Assembly: GCA_035447925.1 (NCBI GenBank) | Contig: DAOTHY010000016.1 | Coordinates: forward strand, 1 to 37,025 | Origin: JASUTC01 sp035447925 | GTDB taxonomy: Bacteria; Thermotogota; Thermotogae; MWEM01 | Length of the DNA: 37,025 bases | Direction of reading: 5' to 3' | Part shown: piece by piece, positions 8,848 through 17,833 of the stretch | Layout: each line of letters opens with the position of its first letter | How positions within the stretch are numbered: position 1 is the stretch's first letter | Made by a program: the position numbers and the translations under genes | The notes under the pieces: generated by a model | Database searches by the model: none | Seen by the model: the letters and a program-made list of their open reading frames with translations, nothing else | What the model was told of the DNA's origin: nothing

Positions 8848-8956
8848 AGGGCTTGCTGAATCAATCAGAACACTCAAAAACAAATTGTCTCGGAAGCAGA
8901 AATTCAATTCAGGTGCAAGGCTTTTTAAAAGAATAGGCAAAAAAACCTTGCACCTG
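8848..8956. mobile_element. Likely insertion-sequence end / MITE-like remnant with inverted repeat
   Basis: The segment opens with AGGGCTTGCTGAA (8848-8860), the style of terminal sequence seen in clostridial insertion sequences; the same 13 bases recur inverted at 36460-36472. Inside are perfect 11-base inverted arms CAGGTGCAAGG (8910-8920) and CCTTGCACCTG (8946-8956), extendable with one mismatch. No transposase reading frame is present. The hairpin lies between the convergent AKR and ABC permease genes but has no clear U-run, so a terminator role is unproven. Confidence 0.45.
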
Positions 8957-9041
8957 ATAATTCCACTTTTGAAAATGAGAGCCGCATACCGTTGACGGAT
9001 GTCCGAATAGTGCCGATTCTAAAGGAAGATATCGGCAGTAT

Positions 9042-10151
9042 TTATCGGTTTACAATTTTATCAAACCGAAATATTCCGGCAGAAAAAACGCAGGATGCCA
9101 ACAGAAGGAGTATGCCCATATTCAAAAGGATATTGCCAACGGGTTGTGAAGCGTTCATCTTCTGTAATCCATCCATAACCCAGTATTGAGGGGCAAGAAA
9201 GGCGATTTGATTGAGAAAATCGGGTAAGAATTCCTTAGGCACAAGGATTCCGCTGATGATACCCGTGGGCAGGATAATGATATTTGCCCAGATGCCAATC
9301 ATACTGTTGTTTTTACAAAAACGCATCACGAGAACACCTAGGCTTAAATTCAGCAGGATAAAGCATGCCAAAAGCAGAACGGAACCGGTCAGATTGCCGG
9401 TCAACAACGGTGCCTTGAGAGCAATCGAGCCTAGCCAAAATAAAATCACAGCCTGAAGGGCAAAAAACACAAACAGGGTTGCCATCAGTGAACCGGTCAG
9501 TTGAGAAGGCTTGTTGGGGCTTGCAAACATGCGAAACAGAAGGTGTTTGTTCCGCAGATCGATGAGTTCCTGGGATAAAAAGATGATGGAAAACATCATG
9601 AACGTGATGATAAAACTGATGGTCATGAACCCGTTCGGTTGGTTGACAAACGGCATCTCTACAAAACGGATTGGCTTTACCTCGGTATGGATCAAATCCG
9701 CTTTTTCAGTTGATCTCTCAACGAGGTACTCCTGAAGCAGGTTTTTGACCATCTGCTCCATTTGCCGGATGAGTGTATCTCCCGGTACACTCTCCACATG
9801 AATGACATTCATGACGATCGCTTCTCCTGCCAATGCCCCTTCAAAAAAACCCTCTGGAATTGTCAGGATGATCGGCAATCGTTTTTTCATATACTCTGAA
9901 TGGGCTTGCTCCCGATCATATACGTTGATTGAAAGGGTCGGGTCTTGTTGAAGCAATTCAATCATTTGGTGTGAAAGCTCTCCCCCGTCATGATTGACAA
10001 TGCCCATCTTAATGGTTTGTATGGAGTCGGATTGATTGGTTAGCGTTGCAATCACCAGTACAACCAAAACCGGCGCAGAAAAAACACCGATCAGTAATTT
10101 GTAATCCTTGATCAAACGCCTCAGATTTGCTATGATTAATGACCATTTCAC
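9042..10151 (-). CDS. ABC-2 type transporter permease (LnrN-like position)
   Basis: This 369-residue integral membrane protein has one N-terminal membrane helix (residues about 19-38), a large extracytoplasmic domain to about residue 165, and then five helices. This is the ABC2_membrane_3 layout of antibiotic and lipid-active drug exporters. The start is GTG with GGGAGGAG 7 bases upstream, one base after the stop of the first permease gene. It forms one transporter with the adjoining permease and ATPase. The gene order kinase, regulator, ATPase, permease, permease matches the linearmycin resistance operon lnrJKLMN of Bacillus; the substrate here is unknown. Confidence 0.9.
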   Translation of the reverse strand: MKWSLIIANLRRLIKDYKLLIGVFSAPVLVVLVIATLTNQSDSIQTIKMGIVNHDGGELSHQMIELLQQDPTLSINVYDREQAHSEYMKKRLPIILTIPEGFFEGALAGEAIVMNVIHVESVPGDTLIRQMEQMVKNLLQEYLVERSTEKADLIHTEVKPIRFVEMPFVNQPNGFMTISFIITFMMFSIIFLSQELIDLRNKHLLFRMFASPNKPSQLTGSLMATLFVFFALQAVILFWLGSIALKAPLLTGNLTGSVLLLACFILLNLSLGVLVMRFCKNNSMIGIWANIIILPTGIISGILVPKEFLPDFLNQIAFLAPQYWVMDGLQKMNASQPVGNILLNMGILLLLASCVFSAGIFRFDKIVNR

Positions 10152-10152
10152 T

Positions 10153-11307
10153 TTAAATCTCCTCCCGTTTTAAAAAGACCGCCAACCCTGCCAGAAGCAT
10201 GATCATAGAGGGAATCATGACGACCGCAATTCGCCATTGCAGACCGGTGTAGGCTTGGTTCAAAGCCAAGTTCTCATAAAGTTTGAACAGATTGTAATTG
10301 GGTGCAAGATTCGTCAGTACAGACACCTCCCCAAATGATTCAATGGGAAATGATGCGCCGCCGGCAAATAGCATAAACATCAAGAAAAAGATGCTCAGAG
10401 TTGTCCCGCCTTTATCCGTCCGGCAGCATCCGGTGATCATGGCACGGAAGCTGCTGATAAAAAAGGCGTGAAGAGAGACCATCAACAAGAGTTGAACCAA
10501 TGATACCGGGTTGTTCAACAGGATGAAAAACACCACCAGGAAATAAACCAGACACAGCAGAAAACTGATCATGAAATTAGAGAAGGCGTTCGCCATATAC
10601 AGCGTGATCCGACTTACGCCCGTTGCAAAGGTACGCAGAAAAAGTCTCTTTTCCCTTTCCTGCAGACTGTTTGTCGTGATAAACAAACTGAAAGCCACAA
10701 AAGTGGACAGGATAAAAAATGCCATAGATGACAGTGAGTGAATAACCGGTGCCGGTGTTTTTTGGATGAAGCTTGTCTGTTGAATCCGCATGATGTCCTG
10801 ATACACACTGCTGCCCTGAGAAGGGTTGAAATTCTCAAAACGCTCATTGGCCAAATTTTGTTTTTGATTGGTCAAATTGATTTCCCTGACTGTATTTTGC
10901 AAATAGTTCTGCACCGTACGCTTTTCTAAACTTTGATTGCCTTTATTGACCCAGGTTATTGTGGAATCGTTAAAAATGATTCCCACAACGCCCTCTTTGG
11001 CGGTTAACTGTTGGAATTCCTCATGGCTTTCGACTTCAATTGCCTGGACAAATGAAAAAGCCTCTGTATCAAAAGTATGGCTGATCGCCTGAAAAGCAGG
11101 ATCCGATGCGGCTGAATAATGATAAATCGTTAAAGGGCTCATATTTACTTCCTGATCCAGTATGTTTTGATACATCAGCCCGTAAAAAAAACCGAGACAA
11201 AGGGGGAAAACCAGTGTTAAAAGAAAAAAGACCAGCAAATCACTTGAGAAGACCTTCAAGTCCTTTTTGACAATGGTAAAAAAGGAGTCTATCTTTTTGT
11301 TTCTCAC
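10153..11307 (-). CDS. ABC-2 type transporter permease (LnrM-like position)
   Basis: This permease of about 384 residues has an N-terminal helix (DLLVFFLLTLVFPLCLGFF), an extracytoplasmic domain to about residue 190, then five membrane helices, as in its neighbour. The two permeases are distant paralogues. I set the start at GTG 11307, since ATG 11313 touches the GGAGGGG ribosome site, while the GTG is 8 bases away. The gene lies 14 bases after the ATPase stop and 1 base before the second permease, so all three are one translational unit. Confidence 0.9.
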   Translation of the reverse strand: MRNKKIDSFFTIVKKDLKVFSSDLLVFFLLTLVFPLCLGFFYGLMYQNILDQEVNMSPLTIYHYSAASDPAFQAISHTFDTEAFSFVQAIEVESHEEFQQLTAKEGVVGIIFNDSTITWVNKGNQSLEKRTVQNYLQNTVREINLTNQKQNLANERFENFNPSQGSSVYQDIMRIQQTSFIQKTPAPVIHSLSSMAFFILSTFVAFSLFITTNSLQEREKRLFLRTFATGVSRITLYMANAFSNFMISFLLCLVYFLVVFFILLNNPVSLVQLLLMVSLHAFFISSFRAMITGCCRTDKGGTTLSIFFLMFMLFAGGASFPIESFGEVSVLTNLAPNYNLFKLYENLALNQAYTGLQWRIAVVMIPSMIMLLAGLAVFLKREEI

Positions 11308-11321
11308 TGACATCCCCTCCT

Positions 11322-12254
11322 TTAATCCCTGAGCGCTTTTCCGGTGATACTCAGGAAAACCGTTTCAAGGTTGGGTTCTTCCATAGTAATGGTTTTAATC
11401 CGAACTTTGCTTTTAAGCAGCTCGTGCATGATCTGTTCTTCACAATTGTCGCCAAAAAAGATTTCCAGCAAATCCCCTTGAATGTTGACCCTTTTTACCC
11501 CTTTGATCTCACTCATGAGCGCTGCCATCTCAGGAGGTATGGCCTCGCTTCCAATCCGCATGGTGCTTTCATTGGTGATGGTCCTGAGAATTTGCGTTTT
11601 CGTTCCACTTACCAGTTCCCGCCCCAGATCCAGGATCATCAAACGGTCACACAAGGCTTCGACTTCCTCCATATAGTGGGAAGTGTAAACCACCGTCATT
11701 TGCCTGTCGGCATTCATCTGCCTGACCGACTCAAGAATATGATGGCGTGATTGAGGATCCACCCCTAAGGTGGGCTCGTCCAATACCAGGATATCGGGCT
11801 GATGCATGATGGCACAGGCAAGGTTCAAACGTCTTTTCATACCGCCGGAAAGTTTTTTGACCTTGGATTTCCTTCTATCAGACAGTACGGCGATCTTCAA
11901 TGCTTCAGCGATTCTCTCTTTTAAATGAGCACCTCTGAGACCGTAAAGCCTGCCGAAATAATCCAAATTATCGTTTACTGAAAGATTATCGAACAGAACG
12001 ATTTCCTGCGGCACAAAGCCAATACGATTCTTAATCGTCTCAGGATCCTTTTTCACCGAAATTCCCCCGATCGTAACCTCCCCGTTATCCATGGGAATCA
12101 AACCGCAAAGGATATGGATCAACGTGGTCTTTCCCGCTCCATTGGGTCCCAACAAGCCAAAGATCTCGCCGGGTTTGATCTCAAGAGAAACATTGTCCAA
12201 AGCCAGCTGATCATCATAGCGTTTTGTAATATGGTTTATCTGAATTGTGTGCAT
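11322..12254 (-). CDS. ABC transporter ATP-binding protein (drug-export type)
   Basis: This 310-residue ATPase has Walker A GPNGAGKTT at residues 36-44, a Q-loop in FVPQE, signature LSGGM at 135-139, Walker B ILVLDEPT at 155-162 and the switch His193 (YTSHYMEE). A C-terminal extension of about 90 residues resembles the DUF4162 region of DrrA-type exporters. It should power the two permeases downstream. Its start has GGAGGT 7 bases upstream. It is separated from the response regulator gene by 111 bases, room for a promoter controlled by that regulator. Confidence 0.94.
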   Translation of the reverse strand: MHTIQINHITKRYDDQLALDNVSLEIKPGEIFGLLGPNGAGKTTLIHILCGLIPMDNGEVTIGGISVKKDPETIKNRIGFVPQEIVLFDNLSVNDNLDYFGRLYGLRGAHLKERIAEALKIAVLSDRRKSKVKKLSGGMKRRLNLACAIMHQPDILVLDEPTLGVDPQSRHHILESVRQMNADRQMTVVYTSHYMEEVEALCDRLMILDLGRELVSGTKTQILRTITNESTMRIGSEAIPPEMAALMSEIKGVKRVNIQGDLLEIFFGDNCEEQIMHELLKSKVRIKTITMEEPNLETVFLSITGKALRD

Positions 12255-12356
12255 TTTTCAACCTCCATCGTCTTATGATCTACATTATGAGTATAAACAG
12301 ATCACACACGTTATGGAAGTAGCCTAAGGCATGAATTTGAAGTAAAAGAAGTGACT

Positions 12357-12374
12357 TTGGTCATTCTAGACCAA
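12357..12374. promoter_or_regulatory. Palindrome overlapping the response regulator stop codon
   Basis: TTGGTC and GACCAA form a 6-base inverted repeat with a 6-base centre. It overlaps the TAG stop of the response regulator and lies about 100 bases upstream of the ABC ATPase. It could be an operator for the regulator or a weak RNA hairpin; sequence alone cannot decide. Confidence 0.25.
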
Positions 12375-13007
12375 CCGGTTCTTAAAGGCAAAAATCACCA
12401 TCTGGGTTCTGTCTCTGAGATCCAGCTTCGTCAGAATTTTTCCGATGTTGTTTTTAACCGTTCCTTCGGACAAGTATAATTCTTCGGCTATTTCCCGGTT
12501 TGTAAAACCGTTGCAAACCAATTGAATGAATTGCAGGTCCTTTTCAGTCAGTTGATAGTGTTCGATGACTTTATCCAAAGCGGGTGTGTTTGTCGAAGCC
12601 TCCGCCATGATTTGGGCGATCTTAGGTGTCATCACCACATTACCGATGAAGGCATTTTTGATGGCTTCGTGAATGCTATCGCTGCTGCTGTCTTTGAGCA
12701 GATAGCCGCTGGCACCGTTTTTGATGGCGTTGTGAATATACTCGTCGTCCATAAATGTGGTGAGAATAACGATTTTGATATCCCGATCCACTTCTTTGAT
12801 CAAGCGGGTTCCATCCACCCCGTCACATTTGGGCATACGAATGTCCATCAACACCACATCCGGCTTTTGACTCCGGCAAAAGCGAACGGCATCCAGTCCA
12901 TCTCGGCAGGTCCCGATCACGTTTGTGTCCTCATAATTGGACAACAACAAAGAAAGACCCTCACAAATCATTTGTTCATCATCGACGATCAGCACTTTAA
13001 TCTTCAT
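12366..13007 (-). CDS. NarL/LuxR-family response regulator
   Basis: This 213-residue protein has an N-terminal receiver domain with acidic pair Asp9-Asp10, phosphoacceptor Asp55 (VVLMDIRMP), the conserved Thr and Lys (LTTF, LLKDSS), and a C-terminal LuxR-type HTH (residues about 148-208, NREIAEELYLSEGTVKNN). It is encoded 2 bases after the sensor kinase gene and upstream of the ABC exporter genes, so it most likely switches on the exporter. LnrK of the linearmycin system is the same family and position. Confidence 0.94.
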   Translation of the reverse strand: MKIKVLIVDDEQMICEGLSLLLSNYEDTNVIGTCRDGLDAVRFCRSQKPDVVLMDIRMPKCDGVDGTRLIKEVDRDIKIVILTTFMDDEYIHNAIKNGASGYLLKDSSSDSIHEAIKNAFIGNVVMTPKIAQIMAEASTNTPALDKVIEHYQLTEKDLQFIQLVCNGFTNREIAEELYLSEGTVKNNIGKILTKLDLRDRTQMVIFAFKNRLV

Positions 13008-13009
13008 AT

Positions 13010-14200
13010 TTAGCCCTCATTTCCTGTTGTTTGAGAAAGTCTTCTGGGGAGTTTGATGGTCAACTCAAACCCTTGGCCGGGCATTGTATAAAGCTTCATC
13101 TCGCCTTTCAAAGAATCCACACGTTCTTTGATACCTTTCAATCCCATCCCGTATTGAATCTGAGAACACCCCTGACCGTTATCCATGATCTGGGAATAAA
13201 TGGCATCAGCCAAGAATTGGATCGATACTTGAATCAGTGTTGCTTTACCATGACGCAGACTGTTGCTTAAACACTCCTGGATAATCCGGTACATTTGATG
13301 ACTCTGATCCGAATTCATTCGGTAGGGAATCTTTGAAACGATCAATCTCACTTCAACCCCGGTGAGCTTTCGAAAGGTTTTGATCAATTCCTCAATGGCG
13401 AAAATCCCCTCATAGTGATCGAACTCGATGGGACGAAGCTGTCTGACAGTCCTCCTGACGCTTTCCAGGGCCTTACGGGAATAGGCGTTTAAGTGTTCAA
13501 TCATGACAGTGGCTTTTTCGGGATCTTTATCAACCAGGCTTTTGATGGCTTGAAGCTGAATAGCCGTCGTGGAAAGGGCGTGCCCCACACTGTCATGAAG
13601 TTCCCTTGAAATCCTGGCTCTTTCCCGTAAAAGGGTCAGTTCTTCAATTGTTTGAGAATAGTTTTCAAGCGTATCATAAGCCTGCTGCAGTTTTTCCTCA
13701 GAAACCCTCAGCTGATCGTACAACTGTTGAGCCAGCCGTTTACGACCCAATGCCTTGACGAGCAGCACACCGAATATCACGAGAACCGTCAAAAAGAAAC
13801 CGTCCATGATGATCGCCGTTGAAACCGTCGCCTTCATCCTTTCGGTTTGAAAGAATACAAGCCCGTTCATCACGGCAAATCCGGTACAAACCATCCCGGC
13901 AGATAGAATCAAATTAGCCTTTTTTTCCTCCATTATCACGTCAAGAATAATCGGCATCAAGTAAACCGAATAAAGTCCCCCATATCGGTAAAACAAAAAC
14001 ACACCAATGATGCCCTCCAAAACCAACGTCAAGTGGAAAAGGGTTCCCCTGGTAGTAAGAAAATTTGCCCGATACTGCGAAAGGGCCAACCAACTTAGAA
14101 AAAACAAAAACCCCCATGGAACCCCTTCAGACCAAAAAACAGGATTGGAGAACAGAAAATAAGCTGAAAAAACATAGGCAATGATTTTTAATGAGGTCAT
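13010..14200 (-). CDS. Sensor histidine kinase, HisKA_3 (NarX/DesK/LnrJ-type)
   Basis: This 396-residue protein has about five hydrophobic helices in residues 5-150, a short coiled coil (155-195), the HisKA_3 box ARISRELHDSVGHAL with His202, and an HATPase domain with QECLSNSLRHG (308-318), DNGQG (340-344) and GMGLKGIKERV. The extracytoplasmic loops are short, so it likely senses a membrane-located signal or disturbance, as in LiaS, DesK and LnrJ. ATG follows GGGAGGGG by a few bases. The next gene encodes its likely cognate regulator. Confidence 0.93.
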   Translation of the reverse strand: MTSLKIIAYVFSAYFLFSNPVFWSEGVPWGFLFFLSWLALSQYRANFLTTRGTLFHLTLVLEGIIGVFLFYRYGGLYSVYLMPIILDVIMEEKKANLILSAGMVCTGFAVMNGLVFFQTERMKATVSTAIIMDGFFLTVLVIFGVLLVKALGRKRLAQQLYDQLRVSEEKLQQAYDTLENYSQTIEELTLLRERARISRELHDSVGHALSTTAIQLQAIKSLVDKDPEKATVMIEHLNAYSRKALESVRRTVRQLRPIEFDHYEGIFAIEELIKTFRKLTGVEVRLIVSKIPYRMNSDQSHQMYRIIQECLSNSLRHGKATLIQVSIQFLADAIYSQIMDNGQGCSQIQYGMGLKGIKERVDSLKGEMKLYTMPGQGFELTIKLPRRLSQTTGNEG

Positions 14201-14302
14201 TTCCCCCTCCCCGTCATCCGCTATCGTCTTATTCTCTCATAAAAACGCTATGCATTCAAAACAATCCGATAAAGCCGATGATCAGCATGCAATCATACAT
14301 AT

Positions 14303-15312
14303 TTACAGGAGGCAAATGCCGTTTTGTTCACATTCTGATATCATTTCCGGCGGCCAGATGGAGGATTGAACCTCTCCGATATGGGCTTTTTGTAAAAAGA
14401 ACATGCAGATCCTGGACTGACCGATGCCTCCGCCAATGGTATAGGGAAGGCTTCCGCTGATCAGATCCCGATGATAGGGCATTTCAAGCCTGTCCAGGCA
14501 ATCCTCTGCTTGAAGTTGGGAATGAAGGCTTTTTTCATCCACCCGGATGCCCATGGACGACATTTCGAAGGAGATATCCAACAGGGGGTAGTAAAAGACG
14601 ATATCCCCGTTGAGTTCCCAATCATCGTAGTCAGGGGCTCGCCCATCATGTTTGATGCCGGATTGAAGCTTACCGCCTATTTTTTGGATAAAAACAGCCC
14701 CTTGTTCACGGGCGATGGTGTCTTCCCTTTCTTTTGGTGTCAGCGTTGGATACCGATCCTCCAGCTGCTGGGTTGTGATGAAGGTAATTTCCTCGGGGAG
14801 AAAGGGACCTTCCAGATTTTTATACTCAAAGGTGATGAAGTTTTCGGTGCTTTTAAAGACTTTGTAGATGCGTTTGACGATTGCTTTCAGCTTCTCTTCG
14901 GTTCGGTCTTCCTTTTTGATGATCTTTTCCCAATCCCATTGGTCCACATAGATGGAGTGGAGGTTATCCAGCAATTCGTCTTTTCGGATGGCATTCATGT
15001 CCGTGTAAAGGCCTTCGCTACAAGAAAAACGGTAGCGTTTTAAGGCGTTTCGTTTCCATTTGGCGAGCGAATGGACGATTTCAACCCGTGTGTTGGAATC
15101 TTTGAGGGTGAAAGAGACCGGTTGTTCAATACCGTTGAGATTGTCGTTTAAGCCCGTTTCGGGCTGAACAAAAAGGGGTGCAGAGACCCGAGTGAGGTGC
15201 AGTTCATAGGCAAGCGAGCGTTCGAAGTAGTCTTTGATTTTCTTTAAGGCCACTTCCGTTTCCAATAAATCAAGTTTGCTTTGATAACCTGCTGGTAGTG
15301 TTAATTTCCCAT
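14303..15312 (-). CDS. asnA: Aspartate-ammonia ligase AsnA, with a one-base frame break at its start
   Basis: The product makes asparagine from aspartate, ammonia and ATP. The body is unmistakable: LTRVSAPLFV, SLAKWKRNALKRY, MNAIRKDE, SIYVDQWDWEKII and SLPYTIGGGIGQSR (class II synthetase-like core). With the start at ATG 15312 and one extra base it would be 336 residues, normal for AsnA. That ATG has a fine site (AAAGGAGAGG) but reads MGN-stop; the AsnA frame begins at GGG-AAA-TTA, so one G appears missing from the ATGGGAAA run. The only in-frame ATG is at 15385, upstream of the predicted promoter. This is either a sequencing error or a real mutation that silences translation. Confidence 0.88.
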
Positions 15313-15344
15313 CAAATCCTCTCCTTTGTTGTAAAAGTTTCTGG

Positions 15345-15374
15345 ATTGTATCACATCCTTGTGGTTTTTTGCAA
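15345..15374 (-). promoter_or_regulatory. Predicted asnA promoter
   Basis: On the minus strand TTGCAA (15369-15374) and TACAAT (15345-15350) are 18 bases apart, with TGA just before the -10 (extended -10). Transcription would start near 15338, downstream of the only in-frame ATG for asnA, which argues that the real start is at 15312. Confidence 0.6.
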
Positions 15375-15529
15375 GCGATGGGCATATCGGTTGGTTTACG
15401 AAGAAAAAAGAAGAAAAGGGGACACTGTGAATGGCCCCTTTGATCTTATTTAAGAATGATGATCTGGTTGCACTGAAAAAACAAGATTTCTTGACCAATA
15501 TCAAAAAAATATCAAACCTGTTTATTTTA

Positions 15530-15554
15530 GAGGGAGGGCACACGGCCCCCCCTC
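15530..15554 (-). terminator. Possible terminator hairpin downstream of the chemoreceptor gene
   Basis: The arms GAGGGAGGGC and GCCCCCCCTC enclose 5 bases. In minus-strand RNA the single mismatch becomes a G-U pair, giving a 10-pair stem followed by UAAAAUAAA. It lies about 157 bases past the chemoreceptor stop, inside the 325-base stretch 15386-15710 that has no gene. Confidence 0.4.
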
Positions 15555-15590
15555 TACGTCTTTATTTAAGGCTTTTACAAGCTTTTATAG

Positions 15591-15617
15591 GGGAGCCCCT
15601 ATCACATGTGGGCTCCC
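15591..15617. repeat. GC-rich inverted repeat in the asnA-chemoreceptor intergenic region
   Basis: Perfect 8-base arms GGGAGCCC and GGGCTCCC flank an 11-base loop; there is no U-run on either strand. Also in this gap are AAAGGGG/CCCCTTT (15415-15441) and the 16-base palindrome CTTCTTTTAAAAGAAG at 15687-15702, just past the chemoreceptor stop. Together they suggest transcript-end structures. I see no gene in 15386-15710. Confidence 0.5.
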
Positions 15618-15710
15618 GCAAAAAAAACCATGGTCGTTTATCCGATAATATCCATGAAATAGGCCTTTTTGCAGTGCAATCATGATCTTCTTTTAAAAGA
15701 AGTACCCGCT

Positions 15711-17693
15711 CTAAAACTCGAAATCTTTTATGGAATCGGACAATTTTTGGATGCTGAAGTCCAGATTCGTTGAATATCCTGAGAGACTGGCGTTGATCCG
15801 TTCCAGGACTTGAGTCGATTCTTTCATCTTGGTAATGGTTTGCAGGAAGTCTTGCATTTCTCCTTTGAACTTGTTCAGGGTATTGGATACCTCTTGAGAC
15901 GAGGCGGTCTGTTCTTCGGCAATGGATGCGAGGTTTTCGGAATCTGTGGATACTTCTTCGGACATTTTGATCAATTCCACGAATACATCTCGCATACTGT
16001 TGGTTGCATCTTGCGTGTTTTCCATCTCTTTATTTGAGGCCTTCATCTCTTCTTTGGTTGTGACGATGGTGTTATTGACGCTGGAAAGCAGGTTGGTAAT
16101 TTCGGTTGCGGCCTTCTTGCTTTCTTCTGCAAGTTTTCTGATCTCATCCGCTACCACGGCAAAGCCCTTTCCGGCTTCTCCGGCACGAGCGGCTTCGATG
16201 GCCGCATTTAGTGAGAGAAGGTTGGTCTGCTCGGCAATAGCCGTAACCGTTGTGGCAATTTCGTTGATTCGATCCGTTGATTCGAACAGTTCTTCGATAC
16301 TCCGGCTGACGTTCATGTTAGTGTTTACGGTGTTTTCAACGGCTGTTCCGACTTTTTTGATCTCGTCCTTTCCGTTGTTGGCCACGCTGTTTAACTGATT
16401 GGCAACTTCAGAAAGGGCTTGGGCGGAATTGGCGACTTCCTCAGTGGTTTGAAGGATTTGTTCGGCACTGTTGATTGATTCTTCCAGATCCAGACTCATT
16501 TCTTGAGCACTTGAAGAAATGCTGTTGAATTCACTGTTAAACGCCCGAGCCGTGTTATTTCCGGATTCAGCAGACTGGGAAACATTTTGAGATTCTCCGG
16601 AAAGCTCCGCAACTGAGGATTGAATAAAGGTAAAAGTGGGACGCAGTTTGTCGTTGATAAAACCGCCCACATCCTTGATGGCGCTGCCCAGTTCATCGTT
16701 GGTAGAGCCTTCCAGTTTGGCTGTAAAATTGCCTTGGGAATAGCTTTTCAAAACGGACAGAGAAGACAGGCTTTTTTTCAGGATGAAATATAGAATGGCG
16801 ACCACCAAAATCACCATGACCAGTGCGGCGATGGAATAGATGAGGATGGATAAATTGATTTCTTTAAAGTAGCTGGTTTGATTGACGTTTTTAATGTAGC
16901 CGATGATGTTGTTGTCAAAGTCCTTAATGGCTACGTACACGATGGAAACGTTGTTTTTTCGGTCAAATTCGGTGATGACTTGATCGTTCATGATCGCTTT
17001 GCTGATATGTGCTTGTGAGCCCAGATTGTATTTGTCTTCTTGAGTACCGTAATATTCTACATTTTCTTCCAGGTTGATACCCTTTTGGAGATTGTAAAAG
17101 AAGAATTCTCCGCCGTATTGTTTTTGAAGGTCTATGAGGTAATCCTCTGCGAAAGACATCCCAAATTCCAGAGAACCCAGATGTTTGCCGTTATAGGTCA
17201 TGGGAACGAGTCCTCGGATACCGTATCCAAAAGAGCCTTGATCCAAACCCAATACAAAATCTTTGATCTGATTGGTTCGAACAATGGTGGGTCTGACTGC
17301 GCTTAGATCATCTCCAAATTTGTCCGTTTTGTGCATCCTCAAAAAACTGGTGGCGGGAGGAAGGTGAAACTGAAGCTGATAAACGTTCATTTGCCCGCTT
17401 AAAACGGTATACATATCAGTCAGTTTTTTCTGAAGTTCTTCCCGTTTTCCTTCTGCAAACAGCCGCTGAACATCTTCATCCTGGGAGAGTACATAAGCGC
17501 CCATCAGTGAAATATTCGACTGATTGTCAATATTGGAGAGAATGGCTGTCGCTGTCGTTTTGGAATTTTTCTCGTATTCGGTTGTCAGCGTGCTGATGGT
17601 TCTTTGGATTAAAAAAATGGCCACCAATACAAAGGCCACTGCAATAACGATTCCGATGTACAAACTGAGTTTTCCCACAAGTCCCATTTTCAT
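15711..17693 (-). CDS. Methyl-accepting chemotaxis protein with dCache sensor
   Basis: This 660-residue chemoreceptor has a membrane helix at about residues 8-30, an extracytoplasmic sensor at about 31-280 of dCache_3 type (LQFHLPPATSFLRMHK, FGDDLS, GIRGLVPM), a second helix at about 281-305, a weak HAMP-like stretch and a long signalling coil. The coil's hairpin tip EQTNLLSLNAAIEAARAGEA and GFAVVADEIRKLAEES are the CheA/CheW contact region. There is no C-terminal CheR-tethering pentapeptide. The start at 17693 is chosen for GAAAGGGATG upstream and because the hydrophobic helix then begins at once. No chemotaxis genes adjoin it. Confidence 0.95.
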   Translation of the reverse strand: MKMGLVGKLSLYIGIVIAVAFVLVAIFLIQRTISTLTTEYEKNSKTTATAILSNIDNQSNISLMGAYVLSQDEDVQRLFAEGKREELQKKLTDMYTVLSGQMNVYQLQFHLPPATSFLRMHKTDKFGDDLSAVRPTIVRTNQIKDFVLGLDQGSFGYGIRGLVPMTYNGKHLGSLEFGMSFAEDYLIDLQKQYGGEFFFYNLQKGINLEENVEYYGTQEDKYNLGSQAHISKAIMNDQVITEFDRKNNVSIVYVAIKDFDNNIIGYIKNVNQTSYFKEINLSILIYSIAALVMVILVVAILYFILKKSLSSLSVLKSYSQGNFTAKLEGSTNDELGSAIKDVGGFINDKLRPTFTFIQSSVAELSGESQNVSQSAESGNNTARAFNSEFNSISSSAQEMSLDLEESINSAEQILQTTEEVANSAQALSEVANQLNSVANNGKDEIKKVGTAVENTVNTNMNVSRSIEELFESTDRINEIATTVTAIAEQTNLLSLNAAIEAARAGEAGKGFAVVADEIRKLAEESKKAATEITNLLSSVNNTIVTTKEEMKASNKEMENTQDATNSMRDVFVELIKMSEEVSTDSENLASIAEEQTASSQEVSNTLNKFKGEMQDFLQTITKMKESTQVLERINASLSGYSTNLDFSIQKLSDSIKDFEF

Positions 17694-17782
17694 ACTTTCA
17701 TCCCTTTCGAGTTGATTGGAAGTTGATATTGTTAATGTAAAAAAAACAAAATGCCCCGTAAAATCATGTTCCACTAATTGTC

Positions 17783-17791
17783 ATTATATCA
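17783..17791 (-). promoter_or_regulatory. Extended -10 promoter element before the chemoreceptor gene
   Basis: TGATATAAT reads on the minus strand about 90 bases upstream of the start. No convincing -35 or sigma-D element precedes it. The same nonamer occurs before the genes at 28833, 34936-35118 and 35752. Confidence 0.45.
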
Positions 17792-17833
17792 TAATTCTCG
17801 GGTCTGATGACGGGGATGATTGCATGCCTTCAC

